DNA of 64,000 bases from Pseudalkalibacillus decolorationis (GTDB taxonomy: Bacteria > Bacillota > Bacilli > Bacillales > Fictibacillaceae). Shown here in pieces: positions 42,761 to 51,909 of the stretch; position 1 is the stretch's first letter, and each line of letters opens with the position of its first letter. Below the pieces are notes generated by a model that had not been told where the DNA came from, ran no database searches, and saw only the letters and a list, made by a program, of their open reading frames with translations. Where the stretch lies: positions 145,292-209,291 of the forward strand of contig NZ_JANHJQ010000008.1 of the NCBI RefSeq assembly GCF_024609785.1, in the 5' to 3' direction. Position numbers and translations under genes: made by a program.

Positions 42761-44079
42761 CGATACAAACCCCGCTTCACCCGTCTTCCTGAAAATACAG
42801 GTGGAGACTTCACTTCATCCCAAACAGGAATAGGATCATCATCTAAAAAACTGGCTTTCGACGTGTACGACTCTTCCGTTGTGATGACGTTAACCCCATA
42901 CTGTTGAGCTTTGTAGGTGATCATGGTGATGAGCAAGGAATGGGGAATACTGACAAAGGCTTGATTTTGACGTTTTCCCATGTTTACTTCCTGTTTCCAA
43001 TCTTTATTTTGGCCAATGATGATGGTGTCTACCTTTTCGTTTAAGGCAAGATTCACAATCGTATGGCTCGCTTTATGAAACAAATCTTTGAGTCTTCGGT
43101 ATCGGATTTGGTGTAAGCGTTCCAATCGTCTTGAGGTGTGGGCTCCTTCTTTCAGAGCTTTTCCATGGCGAAGAATGGCTCTGTAATGAGCTACTCGCTT
43201 ATTGTAATAGTGGTTGATCGATTTGATCCGATTCCCCTTTATGAGGAAGGGTGTTGCACCTGTATTGGTCACCCCGGAAACGAGATTGGTGATCCCCAGG
43301 TCAAGTGCCATGATGGTACCAGTGGAGTGTTGCTTGGATTCAATCGCATTCTCCATTTTGAACACGAGTTCCACAACATACCGACCATATTTCGGGATCA
43401 CCCGAACCTGCATCAGTTTTCCAGATCCACCTAGCTTCCCGATGTTTAATCGGTCTTTGGTTTTCGGGAACTTTAAGTATTTGTACGCTTTTATGACACA
43501 ATCTTGGTTGGTAAAAAGGACTTCTTTTTCTGAAGAACGACAGTAGTTGGGAATGCGTGGTCTCGCCTTGTACTTTTCAGGATGAAGTTTGTAGTCTTTC
43601 AAACTGGCATGAAAACTTTTCCAGTTTTGAAACACCGTTTTCATGACCCATTGACTGCTTTGGGTGGGCAAAGCAAGATAATCCGGCTGTTTAATGATAA
43701 GAAATAGGCTATTTAAGAAGTTATAATGGACATAGGGGCGTTCCCTAGTAGGAGCTTGAAACAGATTACAGGTTACCTTTTTCTGCTGATCAACAGGTTT
43801 TGTCTTTTCTTTTACGAGTCTCCCCTGAAAGGCGTTCCGTTGTTGGTTATTCATCTTGTCCAAATTTCGATGAATGGTTTCCAGTACTTCTGTTTGGAGT
43901 GGATGCAACGCTTTTTCACTTGTTAGGCCGGTATACACTTGGCGGATAAAAAAATTCACCATATTATGCATGTTCTTGGCGTTTTGGCAGGACGCTTGAA
44001 AGTAGCGATACAACCGATGCCCTGGCTTGATCCAGATTTGTTGCGTGGTGTATGCCACTGTGGGACATTGTATTGCCAT
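42625..44079 (-). CDS. tnpB: RNA-guided endonuclease TnpB (IS605 OrfB family)
   Basis: A 484-residue TnpB, the RNA-guided DNA nuclease of IS200/IS605 elements and ancestor of Cas12. RuvC motif I is ALDLGITNLVSGV (Asp), motif II is VITTEESYTSKASF (Glu), and motif III is VNADLNGAANILKK (Asp), so the catalytic triad is complete. The four-cysteine zinc finger between motifs II and III is absent; that segment reads LDDDPIPVWDEVKSPPVFSG, as in a Bacillus subgroup. The ATG at 44079 has GGAGG 8 nt upstream. It is likely active as a nuclease, but without tnpA it cannot transpose by itself. Confidence 0.92.
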   Translation of the reverse strand: MAIQCPTVAYTTQQIWIKPGHRLYRYFQASCQNAKNMHNMVNFFIRQVYTGLTSEKALHPLQTEVLETIHRNLDKMNNQQRNAFQGRLVKEKTKPVDQQKKVTCNLFQAPTRERPYVHYNFLNSLFLIIKQPDYLALPTQSSQWVMKTVFQNWKSFHASLKDYKLHPEKYKARPRIPNYCRSSEKEVLFTNQDCVIKAYKYLKFPKTKDRLNIGKLGGSGKLMQVRVIPKYGRYVVELVFKMENAIESKQHSTGTIMALDLGITNLVSGVTNTGATPFLIKGNRIKSINHYYNKRVAHYRAILRHGKALKEGAHTSRRLERLHQIRYRRLKDLFHKASHTIVNLALNEKVDTIIIGQNKDWKQEVNMGKRQNQAFVSIPHSLLITMITYKAQQYGVNVITTEESYTSKASFLDDDPIPVWDEVKSPPVFSGRRVKRGLYRASTGVHVNADLNGAANILKKAILQFFRERAASLRLVNVWQPTVF

Positions 44080-45563
44080 TTGAATCACCTCCTTTTTGAA
44101 TCAGAACATTCGTTCCCCTCAATTGTATCACAGAATCGAGAACAGTGGAAGTCGGATTCAAGGATGGTATACACCAACTCTGGTCGAAGTCGATTTACCC
44201 CCACCCTACTCATTGGGTACCGTCTTTTCATTCCTTGAGGATGGGGTACTCTCGACTTTATTGATAGAATAGTAGGCATTTATTCCACCCTCATCAGCGC
44301 GGTCAGTGAAATCTGAAATCTGGCTTGATAAGTGGTAATAGGAATCAGCGTGAGGAGCTACTTTTAATTCATTTAAATCACCGTCATACAATGCTGCGGC
44401 ATAGCTTGCAAACGATTCATCAAGCCAAGGTTCGTCATATTCGTTGTTACCGATAATTCCATAAAACCATTGATGTCCAATTTCATGGGCATTCACTGAT
44501 TTCGCCCAATCAAGTGGACGGTCCCCCGCAGGGCTGATCATGACAAGCTGAGGATATTCCATTCCACCGAACCAGCCTTCCATCGTAACGATATCAAGCT
44601 CAGGCCATGGATACTTGCCAAATTTCTCACTGAAGAGAGCAAGGCTGTCAATTCCTGATTCTAGAAGAGCGGCTGCATATTTAGAATGCTCCTCAGAATA
44701 ATAAACATTCACTTTAATACCCTTCACTTTAGACGAGATCACACGGTAATTTGGATTCATCTCCATTGCAAAATCTCGAACATCAGAGGCTTTATATCGG
44801 TGGGTCGCCTTATTGCCTTTGATAACCGGTTTCCCGATTTCTTCTCCGGTAGCGGCGATTACCTGGTTTTTGTCCGTCGTAACCGTCACATCATACTTTC
44901 CTGATAGAGAATAGAACGACTCTCCGTATGGATAACTAGGGGTCAACATTCCAGCCTTCATCATCATATACTGCAAGAATAGGGAACCAGTTTCCAAATG
45001 AAACCGTATCTCCATCCCAACCGAAGCGGTCCTGTTGCTCAGGCAGGCTGACTTCAAAATCCATGGTTACGGTAGCCTTTTTATTCTTTTGTAATGATAG
45101 ATGATGAATATGTAAAGCCGTATCATTTACTTCAAAGTCCGCTTTTTTCCCGTTCACTTTTATTTTCGATACATCCATTCTCCCGCCATTTTCCTCAAAT
45201 ACTTCCGCATTCCCCCAGAGATTAAAGTACAATTCACTTAAATTGTTCTTGATGTTGTTTCTAAATGTCACTTCAAGTGTTCCTTTAACCTAGTGTGTCG
45301 TTGAGTTGTAATCCACATCCATTACGTAGGAGGGTTTGGCTGGTCCAAGTGAATTTTCATGTTTCTTTAGCTTTTGGACAGTAAACGGCTTCTCCTGTGA
45401 TGTGATAATTGGTGCTTCAGAAGGTACATATGCACCCTGATGCTCCAGATTACCCTTTGTTACATTAGGCTGAGCAGCAGATGCTGGAAAGAGCTAATCC
45501 CATTATCAAACTACCAGCGGCAATTCCTTGCAAAATCCGCTTTGTTGTACGTTGAATGTTCAC

Positions 45564-45934
45564 ATAATTCCTCCTTTTTCTTCTTCATTAGGTAATTCTA
45601 TTATCACTAAGTTCTTACCTTGAATCCTTTTGCTTATTTTAGGTAAAAACATCTAGTGAAATAGCCCTTGAATAAAGCATAGTGGCGATAGTCCGTGAAA
45701 AACTAGAACTTATCTTCATAGGAGAAATGACTGTACCGGGTAAAAATAAACAATGAAAAAGAGCTGACTCATAAGCGTCAACTCTTGCTGTTTAGTTCCA
45801 ATAAAACAAGCCAATGGATAAATCATATTGAAGACCAAGACTTTAGATCGTTATATTAATTTGAATTGGAAAAGACAACGGAAATTACGGTGCGCTCTTT
45901 CATTAGACTTATTTTGCAAAAAACATTTCTAAGG
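45564..45934. other. intergenic region without a gene
   Basis: A 371-bp AT-rich stretch between the M1 pseudogene start and the next gene. I see short hairpin potential near 45765-45800 (GAGCTGACTCATAAGCGTCAACTC) but no gene. Confidence 0.6.
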
Positions 45935-46288
45935 TTACCTTAAAATTGGATTATTTATCTCCTTTAGATATGATCTAACCTCTTGCTTATCTAGAACATC
46001 TAAAAGAATTGCCGTTTCTTCATCATCCTTGCCTTTATCTAAAGTAAAGATAAACCTAGTGTTTTTATCACGAAATATATAGAGATTATCTACATTTTGA
46101 ATTTTATTTAACATATTCCTAAAAGGCCTTCTCATAACATTGTAACTAGGAACTTTGTTATGAGTATTTGTATACATTTCAGAAATTTTCAGGAATTTTT
46201 CCAAGGAAATTCGGAATGATGGATTTTTAGCTAAAGTCTGTATCTTTGCCTTTGCCTGGCTTGTCATAAGAGGTTGGCTCATCTCCAT
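45935..46288 (-). CDS. hypothetical protein, 117 aa, paired with an upstream membrane protein
   Basis: A soluble, basic protein rich in helix (KAKIQTLAKNPSFRISLEKF, then VMRRPFRNMLNKIQNVDNLY) with a possible small beta sheet (YIFRDKNTRFIFTLDKG). The reading frame overlaps the end of the upstream membrane protein gene by 62 bp, so the two are expressed together. The true start may be the ATG at 46282 or 46267. The family is unknown to me; the fold hint (RDKNTRFIFTL) is compatible with a ParE/RelE-like or nucleic-acid-binding protein, but this is speculation. Confidence 0.5.
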   Translation of the reverse strand: MEMSQPLMTSQAKAKIQTLAKNPSFRISLEKFLKISEMYTNTHNKVPSYNVMRRPFRNMLNKIQNVDNLYIFRDKNTRFIFTLDKGKDDEETAILLDVLDKQEVRSYLKEINNPILR

Positions 46289-46664
46289 ACTCCCCTTTCA
46301 AAAATTTATCAATAGAATGTAGTTGATCCAAGTTACCTAATTTAGCTTGCTTAGTAGCATATTTCATTAAATGTTTCATTTGTCCTTTTCTCATCATTGC
46401 GATAAGCACATCTTGGTCTTGATAATCTTTTAAAACTGCGTCGTTTATGATATCGATCCTAAACATACCAATATAATAGGTTAATAAAATAAGAAAGAAA
46501 ACTAATGTTATCCCAGCAACACTTGATTGTAAAAGCAGACTCCAATGTATCTTTCCTTCTACAGTGATATCAGTAATAACTGCACCACAAAGAATTCCAG
46601 AACCAAATGTTGAAACCATTGAACTTACTGCCCTTCCTTGAGGGCTATAAAGAGCTTCCATCAT
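46227..46664 (-). CDS. hypothetical two-helix membrane protein, 145 aa
   Basis: It has two hydrophobic helices (SMVSTFGSGILCGAVITDIT and SSVAGITLVFFLILLTYYIG) and a charged cytoplasmic tail with a basic patch (MMRKGQMKHLMKYATKQAKL) and a Lys/Asp/Gly-rich end. GGAGAAG lies about 10 nt before the first ATG. Its 3' end overlaps the following gene by 62 bp in another frame, an unusually long overlap that points to translational coupling. I do not recognise the family. Confidence 0.5.
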   Translation of the reverse strand: MMEALYSPQGRAVSSMVSTFGSGILCGAVITDITVEGKIHWSLLLQSSVAGITLVFFLILLTYYIGMFRIDIINDAVLKDYQDQDVLIAMMRKGQMKHLMKYATKQAKLGNLDQLHSIDKFLKGEYGDEPTSYDKPGKGKDTDFS

Positions 46665-46901
46665 ATTAATTTCTTCTCCTATTATTTATATTCCCATAGT
46701 AGCATATATTGGAACATTAATTGTAAAAAAAGGATTTTTTCTTAAAAAATAAAAATGTTTTTTGGTTGTAATTATCATTATTGTATATCAAGAAGACTTT
46801 TTAATAGGCTGCTCGAAGTGCCTTTTTATTAAGAGGTGCTGTACAGATTGCATCGATACTAGTGCAATTTGCAACAACCACAATAGTTATAGACAAAGAA
46901 A

Positions 46902-46929
46902 AAAGCACATCATCGTTCGTGTGTGCTTT
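46902..46929 (-). terminator. terminator of the monooxygenase operon
   Basis: AAAGCACA pairs with TGTGCTTT, with TTTTTTCTTTG on the minus-strand 3' side. Confidence 0.8.
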
Positions 46930-46937
46930 AGTTCATA

Positions 46938-47972
46938 CTAATTAAGGTACTTACTCAAAAACTTAGCATCATGCTTCAACCCGTTAATTTGAGCAGAGCC
47001 TACTCGGGAGAGCCAAGGTAATCCCAAGAAGAAAATTCCCTTAACAGGACTGACCCCCCTTTGATGGATTGGTTTGTTATGATCTAATACTCCAGGAATA
47101 GATATCCAACTAAAGTCAAAATCAAATCCAGTAGCCCAGATAATGCTGTCCACTTTTATCTTCGCACCATCTTGAAACTTTATTTCTTGATCATGAATGG
47201 AAATCGTTCTTTCCTTTATTTTCACCATACCACTTGCTATTAATGACTTTAATTCCATGCCGATAACTGGTTCGGTTTTCTTTAGGAACTGTGACAATTT
47301 TGCATCAACGGAAATTTTGGAGAACCTTAAGGTATCTAGCCACCAGAATATACTGCGGTTTAATATTCGGTGTGGTATAAATATAATCTCATGTCCCGTA
47401 GACAAGTATACTTGCCGATTTTTAGAAAGCTCTGCTGCAATTTGCGTCCCGGAGTTTCCACCCCCGACAACCAACACCGACCCTTTAGGAAGCTGTGAAG
47501 GTCTGCGATATTCCGATGAGTGGATTTGAAAAATACGTTTGGAATCGATCCCCTTTACTTTAGGTATAACAGGCTTCTGAAAAGGACCTGTCGCAACCAC
47601 CACGTTCGTGGCCATAAAGGTTCCATTAGATGTTATCGCTTTGTATTTACCATCTACCTGTTCTAACCTTTCCACCTTTGTATTTAATTGAACTGGGATA
47701 GAAAAATACTTGGCAAAACGCTCTAAGTAATCAGCAAATTCATCTTTTGTAGGAAAACCTTCAGGATTACCTGGCATTGTCATTCCAGGCAAAGAACTAT
47801 AATTTCGCGGACTGAATAATACAAGGGAATCGTATCGGTTTCTCCACACATCTCCAATTTGGTTACAAGCATCAACTAAAACAAATGATCGCTTAGTTTG
47901 TTGCAGATAATATCCCATCGTAAGCCCCGCTTGACCAGAGCCGATGACTAACACATCGATATTCTTATTCAA
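46938..47972 (-). CDS. FAD/NAD(P)H-dependent monooxygenase (CzcO-like)
   Basis: A 344-residue flavin monooxygenase of the CzcO/FMO-like group. The FAD site is VLVIGSGQAGLTMGYYLQQT, the NADP site is VLVVGGGNSGTQIAAELSK, and the ATG motif IIWATGFDFDFSW lies near the C-terminus. Such enzymes oxygenate N- or S-containing or ketone substrates. The TTG start has GGAGG 6 nt upstream. It lies 28 bp downstream of a TetR gene in the same direction, which points to inducible expression by its substrate. Confidence 0.88.
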   Translation of the reverse strand: MNKNIDVLVIGSGQAGLTMGYYLQQTKRSFVLVDACNQIGDVWRNRYDSLVLFSPRNYSSLPGMTMPGNPEGFPTKDEFADYLERFAKYFSIPVQLNTKVERLEQVDGKYKAITSNGTFMATNVVVATGPFQKPVIPKVKGIDSKRIFQIHSSEYRRPSQLPKGSVLVVGGGNSGTQIAAELSKNRQVYLSTGHEIIFIPHRILNRSIFWWLDTLRFSKISVDAKLSQFLKKTEPVIGMELKSLIASGMVKIKERTISIHDQEIKFQDGAKIKVDSIIWATGFDFDFSWISIPGVLDHNKPIHQRGVSPVKGIFFLGLPWLSRVGSAQINGLKHDAKFLSKYLN

Positions 47973-48000
47973 ATGTCCTCCACCTTTCTATTAGTGTGAA

Positions 48001-48600
48001 TCACGATTTGAACATTCTTAAAATGAGTTCAGTATCGGGTAGTACCAATTTATCTGTTTGTTGGACTTGCTGTATCGCGATTCCTTGGATGAACGCAAAA
48101 TAACTACCAGCGAGCTTAGTGGGATTATCTTTAATGATTTGACCCGCCTGTTGCCCCGAAATAATAATCGGTATGATCCCTTCAAGAATAGAGGGGGATT
48201 TGGACTTAACCATTGCTTTTACTTGTTCTGGTACGGCGTCGGATGTAAAAGCTTGAACCATGATTATATAAAAATAAGCCCCATCATCGGAAATTCCTTT
48301 TAGAATGGCTTCCGTTAACCACCGGAGTTGATCCAAAGGGGGTAAATTCTGTTTAATGGCATCATCTACAACCATTTTCGAACCATCTAGTGCTCTTTCT
48401 ACAAGCATTGTAAAAATTTCATCCTTCGAACTGAAATAATGATAAACCAAGCCGTGGCTTAAACCAGCTTCGTTTGCAATTTTACTTATTTTCGTTGCCG
48501 CAAGCCCCCTTCTAGAAAATACTTTTAGAGCAGCTTGTAAGATTTGTTCCCTACGCTCATCTTTGATTTGTTTATTTTGTTCTTCATTTCTTGGGGCCAT
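48001..48600 (-). CDS. TetR family regulator of the monooxygenase gene
   Basis: A 199-residue TetR repressor. The helix-turn-helix region is LKVFSRRGLAATKISKIANE...HGLVYHYFSSKDEIFTMLV. Upstream lies the palindrome TTGACTAATCAGTCAA, a fitting operator. It heads an operon with the FAD monooxygenase, a common pairing for xenobiotic detoxification. Confidence 0.92.
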   Translation of the reverse strand: MAPRNEEQNKQIKDERREQILQAALKVFSRRGLAATKISKIANEAGLSHGLVYHYFSSKDEIFTMLVERALDGSKMVVDDAIKQNLPPLDQLRWLTEAILKGISDDGAYFYIIMVQAFTSDAVPEQVKAMVKSKSPSILEGIIPIIISGQQAGQIIKDNPTKLAGSYFAFIQGIAIQQVQQTDKLVLPDTELILRMFKS

Positions 48601-48668
48601 AATTTAGATCCACTCCACAATTTGGTTAACTAGCATATTTTCTTATAATCTAAAATTCATTTTATTGG

Positions 48669-48684
48669 TTGACTAATCAGTCAA
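48669..48684. promoter_or_regulatory. TetR operator
   Basis: A palindrome, TTGACT-AATC-AGTCAA, 69 bp upstream of the tetR start. Confidence 0.75.
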
Positions 48685-49223
48685 TGTAATTATACTCCCC
48701 ATTTATTGTTTTGTGAATGTTTTTCTGGAATAGTTGGAGTCTGCCTCGACATGTTTTTAGCATATGAGTAACTTATAAGCTTACACCAGTATGGAGTGTT
48801 AATTATCAACCAAGCTGCCAAGTTCATGGTTTTATATATGCATGTCAATTCTTTTAATCATCATCATTCGTTTTGGGTACATTTTTGTCGCTACTTAATG
48901 AATTTTATAACACGATTTAAAAGCTCAAAAACAAATTAAGCTTTCTTGGGAGTAATTCTTTCTTTTATGAAACAAAAGAAGAGGTGATCTTAAAAGGACA
49001 ATTTAAGTCCTTAAAGTCAGCCCCTTTACGGAATAATTTACGTATATTCCCCCTAAACTTACCTCCCCTACCTGACAACGTTTGTCCTCAGGAGTCTACA
49101 GTGTTTCCCCCGGTCATTGCACCTTCTTTTCCATTTATCCCGACCTAATCAATACGTCTTATCGGTCATTTTCCTTTTTCCTCATAAGATGCGTTTGTCT
49201 GCAGGTTATATATATATCATATT
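48685..49223. other. intergenic region of about 540 bp
   Basis: AT-rich, with no gene that looks real on either strand. A small hairpin (AAGGACAATTTAAGTCCTT, 48995-49013) is the only structure noted. Confidence 0.6.
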
Positions 49224-50132
49224 TCAATCATTATTCAATAATCCATTTTCCACTAGCCATTCATGAGCTACAACTGAAACACTCTTTCCCTCGACATCAA
49301 CCTTATAGTTTAGTTCTCGCATGATGTCGCTGTTTAATTTCACCGCCAATGGTTTTGTGATTTCTTTAATTTCGGGGTACTTTTCATACACCTCCTGATT
49401 AATTGCAACCGCTGCACGGTAAGGAGGGAAGAATTGTCGGTCATCTTCTAGAACAACTAGATCGTAAGCTTTGATCGTTGCATCCGTCTCGAAGGCAACG
49501 GAAACATCAACCTGTCCATTATTTAGAGCTCGTTGGGTTAGACCCAGCTCCATCTGTTTAATTTGACCAGGACCAAATTCAAAGCCATATTTCTCTTCTA
49601 CCCCAGGCAAACCATCGGGCCGGTTAGCAAATTCTGCATCAGATGCCATCGTCAACTCCCCGGGATGCTCCTTTACATAGGCTGCTAAATCACTAATGGT
49701 TTTGATCCCTAGTTCGTTTGCCTGATCACTATTCATAACAAGTGCATATGTGTTGTTAACTTGAGACATATTCATCCAGTGAATACCACGCTTCGCATCC
49801 AGTTTTTTTACTTTTTGAAAAGCCTTTTGCGGATCGGCTATAGGTTCTGCTCCCATGTAGGTTATTAGCGCAGTCCCGGTATATTCCCACATCATATCAA
49901 CTTGTTCATTTTTTAATGCTGTACGAACGACCGTACTTCCAAGATTGTTCATTTGCTTTACCGTAAATCCTTCCTCAGTTAACAAGAAACCGGTCATCTC
50001 AGAAAGTAAGTATTGCTCTGTAAAATTTTTACCGCCAACCGTTATTTGTTTACCTCCGATACCAAAGCCAGAACACGCACTTGTCATAGCAAGTATTAAG
50101 AATAACGTCAACCATTTGAGCGCATTTTTCAC
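49224..50132 (-). CDS. glycine betaine/osmoprotectant ABC transporter, binding lipoprotein
   Basis: About 302 residues, an OpuCC/OpuBC/YehZ-type substrate-binding lipoprotein. The lipobox is LAMTSACSG; the domain starts ITVGGKNFTEQYLLSEMTGF and includes MWEYTGTALITYMG and PGVEEKYGFEF. These proteins bring glycine betaine, choline or carnitine to the permease during osmotic stress. The GTG at 50132 is the likely start, because it directly precedes the signal sequence (KNALKWLTLFLILAM) and has GGAAG upstream. It is the last gene of the operon. Confidence 0.9.
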   Translation of the reverse strand: MKNALKWLTLFLILAMTSACSGFGIGGKQITVGGKNFTEQYLLSEMTGFLLTEEGFTVKQMNNLGSTVVRTALKNEQVDMMWEYTGTALITYMGAEPIADPQKAFQKVKKLDAKRGIHWMNMSQVNNTYALVMNSDQANELGIKTISDLAAYVKEHPGELTMASDAEFANRPDGLPGVEEKYGFEFGPGQIKQMELGLTQRALNNGQVDVSVAFETDATIKAYDLVVLEDDRQFFPPYRAAVAINQEVYEKYPEIKEITKPLAVKLNSDIMRELNYKVDVEGKSVSVVAHEWLVENGLLNND

Positions 50133-50151
50133 CCTTCCACCACTTCCTATC

Positions 50152-50895
50152 CTATGTTTCTGCAGATTGCGATCGTCTCGTACCTTTTGGAACAACAATG
50201 TGCTCTACTCCTCGAAGTATGTAATCGGCCATTATAGCCATTAAGGTAACAGGAACAGCACCGGAGATCAGGTAGCCATTATCGAACAATTGAATACCAG
50301 TGAAAATCCATACGCCTAATCCACCACCGCCGACTACATAGGCAAGGGCTGCTGTTCCAATGTTTAATACAACAGCTGTACGTATACCTGCCAAGATGGA
50401 ATAAGCAGCATTAGGCAATTCGATCCGAAACAATATCTGAGAGGGCTTCATCCCCATTCCTTTAGCAGCATCGATGAGATCTTCGTCAATGGAATCAATA
50501 CCGGCAACTGTATTACGATAGATAGGCAAAAGGGAATAAATGAATAACGCAAATACAGCAGTTTTGAAGCCAATGCCAAGAATACTAATCATTAGCGCAA
50601 GTACAGCAAGACTTGGGATTGTTTGCCCGAAATTTACGGTGTTTGAAACAAGCCATTCAGCCCGCCTGAACCTTTGCCTCGTGATGATAATACCCGCAGG
50701 CACCGATATCGCAACAGCTAGTATGGAAGAAACAAGTACAAGTTGAATATGCTGTGTCAAGAGAACGATAAACGTGCTGGATTGGCTGAAAATATTGTTG
50801 AAGTATTGATTTTGAATCGCCCAGATGAAGAAGATGATCACCAGCGCATATAAACCATACCGAACAATATTACCGATTAATTTCTTAGTGTTCAC
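50152..50895 (-). CDS. osmoprotectant ABC transporter permease
   Basis: A 247-residue permease with about six helices and the ABC-interaction loop as DAAKGMGMKPSQILFRIELP. The segment RTAVVLNIGTAALAYVVGGG is the OpuC/OpuB/YehY permease signature. The GTG at 50895 has AGAAAGGGTG upstream, two bases after the ATPase stop. It is a partner of the second permease at 51910-52563. Confidence 0.88.
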   Translation of the reverse strand: MNTKKLIGNIVRYGLYALVIIFFIWAIQNQYFNNIFSQSSTFIVLLTQHIQLVLVSSILAVAISVPAGIIITRQRFRRAEWLVSNTVNFGQTIPSLAVLALMISILGIGFKTAVFALFIYSLLPIYRNTVAGIDSIDEDLIDAAKGMGMKPSQILFRIELPNAAYSILAGIRTAVVLNIGTAALAYVVGGGGLGVWIFTGIQLFDNGYLISGAVPVTLMAIMADYILRGVEHIVVPKGTRRSQSAET

Positions 50896-50899
50896 CAAA

Positions 50900-51892
50900 T
50901 CACCCTTTCTGGGAGGCAGCAGGCTTTCCCTTGATTTCGAAATGAAGGTACTTTTGTACAAGATCAATCGTGACGGCACCTAGTTTGTGATCATTATTAT
51001 CCGTGACAATGACTTGATCTGCTTCCTGATTCATTAACATAGACAAGGTATTTCGTAAATCCTGATTGATATTGATCGTCTTAGTATCATGAATCGTTTC
51101 ATCAAAATCCACTAGGCCAATATTGTCCTGTAAATCCTTAACCGTGTGTAAACTAAGACTTCTTATAGCACGATCTTTGCCAAAGAATTGCACTACAAAG
51201 TCATTTTTGGGATGGGCCAACATCTCTGAAGGAGTGTCGAACTGCATAATTTCCCCTCCGCGTAATAGTACGATTTTGTCCGCCATTTTAATCGCCTCAT
51301 CAATATCATGGCTGACAAATAAGATCGTCTTTTTCACTTCCCTTTGAATCTGTAAGAATTCCTCTTGAATTTTTTCACGAATGATCGGATCCAATGCACC
51401 AAACGGTTCATCCATTAGCATGACTGGCGGATCGGCTGCAAGTGCTCGAACAACACCTATCCGCTGCTGTTGACCGCCAGATAGTTCGTGAGGGTAACGT
51501 TTTCGATATTCTTTTGGATTTAGGCCGATAAGTTCCATCAACGTGTGGAACCGATCACGTTTTTCCTTCTTGCTCCATCCCAATAAATCAGGAACGATCA
51601 TCACATTTTCTTCAATCGTCATATTCGGAAATAGCCCGTTACTCTGAATGACGTACCCAATCTTTCTTCTTAATTCAATTTGATTCAGTTCCATCGAATT
51701 TTGGCCGTCAATGATAATCCTTCCATCCGTAATAGACTCAAGACGGTTGACCATTCTCAACAGTGTAGTTTTGCCACATCCAGAAGGCCCTAACAAAACG
51801 ACAATACTTCCTTCTTCAACGGTAAAATCAACATTGTTGACAGCAGTAACACCGCCTTCATATGTTTTTGTCGTATGATCGAACGTTATCAT
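50900..51892 (-). CDS. osmoprotectant ABC transporter ATP-binding protein
   Basis: A 330-residue ATPase with Walker A LLGPSGCGKTTLL, Q-loop YVIQSNGLFPNMT, signature LSGGQQQRIGVVRAL, Walker B VMLMDEPFGALDP and H-loop FVSHDIDEA. The C-terminal 90 residues form a CBS-like regulatory region (LRNTLSMLMNQEADQVIVTD), as in OpuCA/OpuAA-type ATPases where it senses ionic strength. Confidence 0.92.
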   Translation of the reverse strand: MITFDHTTKTYEGGVTAVNNVDFTVEEGSIVVLLGPSGCGKTTLLRMVNRLESITDGRIIIDGQNSMELNQIELRRKIGYVIQSNGLFPNMTIEENVMIVPDLLGWSKKEKRDRFHTLMELIGLNPKEYRKRYPHELSGGQQQRIGVVRALAADPPVMLMDEPFGALDPIIREKIQEEFLQIQREVKKTILFVSHDIDEAIKMADKIVLLRGGEIMQFDTPSEMLAHPKNDFVVQFFGKDRAIRSLSLHTVKDLQDNIGLVDFDETIHDTKTININQDLRNTLSMLMNQEADQVIVTDNNDHKLGAVTIDLVQKYLHFEIKGKPAASQKG

Positions 51893-51909
51893 CTTTTCAC
51901 CTCTTCGTA

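Larger units (their letters stand above)
42465..44245 (-). mobile_element. IS200/IS605-family element carrying only tnpB
   Basis: An element of about 1.78 kb inserted in the M1 peptidase gene. There is no Y1 transposase (tnpA), only tnpB, as in IS1341-type elements. The end downstream of tnpB has the expected hairpin (CCCCCACTT...AAGTGGCGGG, about 42472-42513), next to host sequence TATTCATGATC. The other end holds ACCCCCACCC...GGATGGGGTA (about 44200-44235). Exact borders cannot be fixed without an empty-site comparison. Confidence 0.8.
42210..45563 (-). pseudogene. secreted M1 metallopeptidase, multiply disrupted
   Basis: An aminopeptidase N-like gene broken several ways. It starts at GTG 45563 behind AAAGGAGG. 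The signal peptide (IAAGSLIMGLALSS) runs into a frameshift near 45490. The frame PNVTKGNLEHQGAYVPSEAP follows, then an in-frame TAG at 45290-45292, then NNLSELYFNLWGNAEVFEEN. A second shift occurs near 44940, after which the catalytic part has GGMEYPQLVMI (GxMEN-like) and HEIGHQWFYGIIG (zinc site). An IS605-type element interrupts it at about 44245-42465. The C-terminus resumes as MIYGYGAS, has another frame break near 42430, and ends QHLGDEAFYEAMKRYFKQQK...KKKAVS. No functional product is possible. Confidence 0.88.

Noticed and set aside
43138..44279. Several plus- and minus-strand frames over tnpB and its left end
   Set aside because: Antisense or out-of-frame shadows of tnpB and the IS end.
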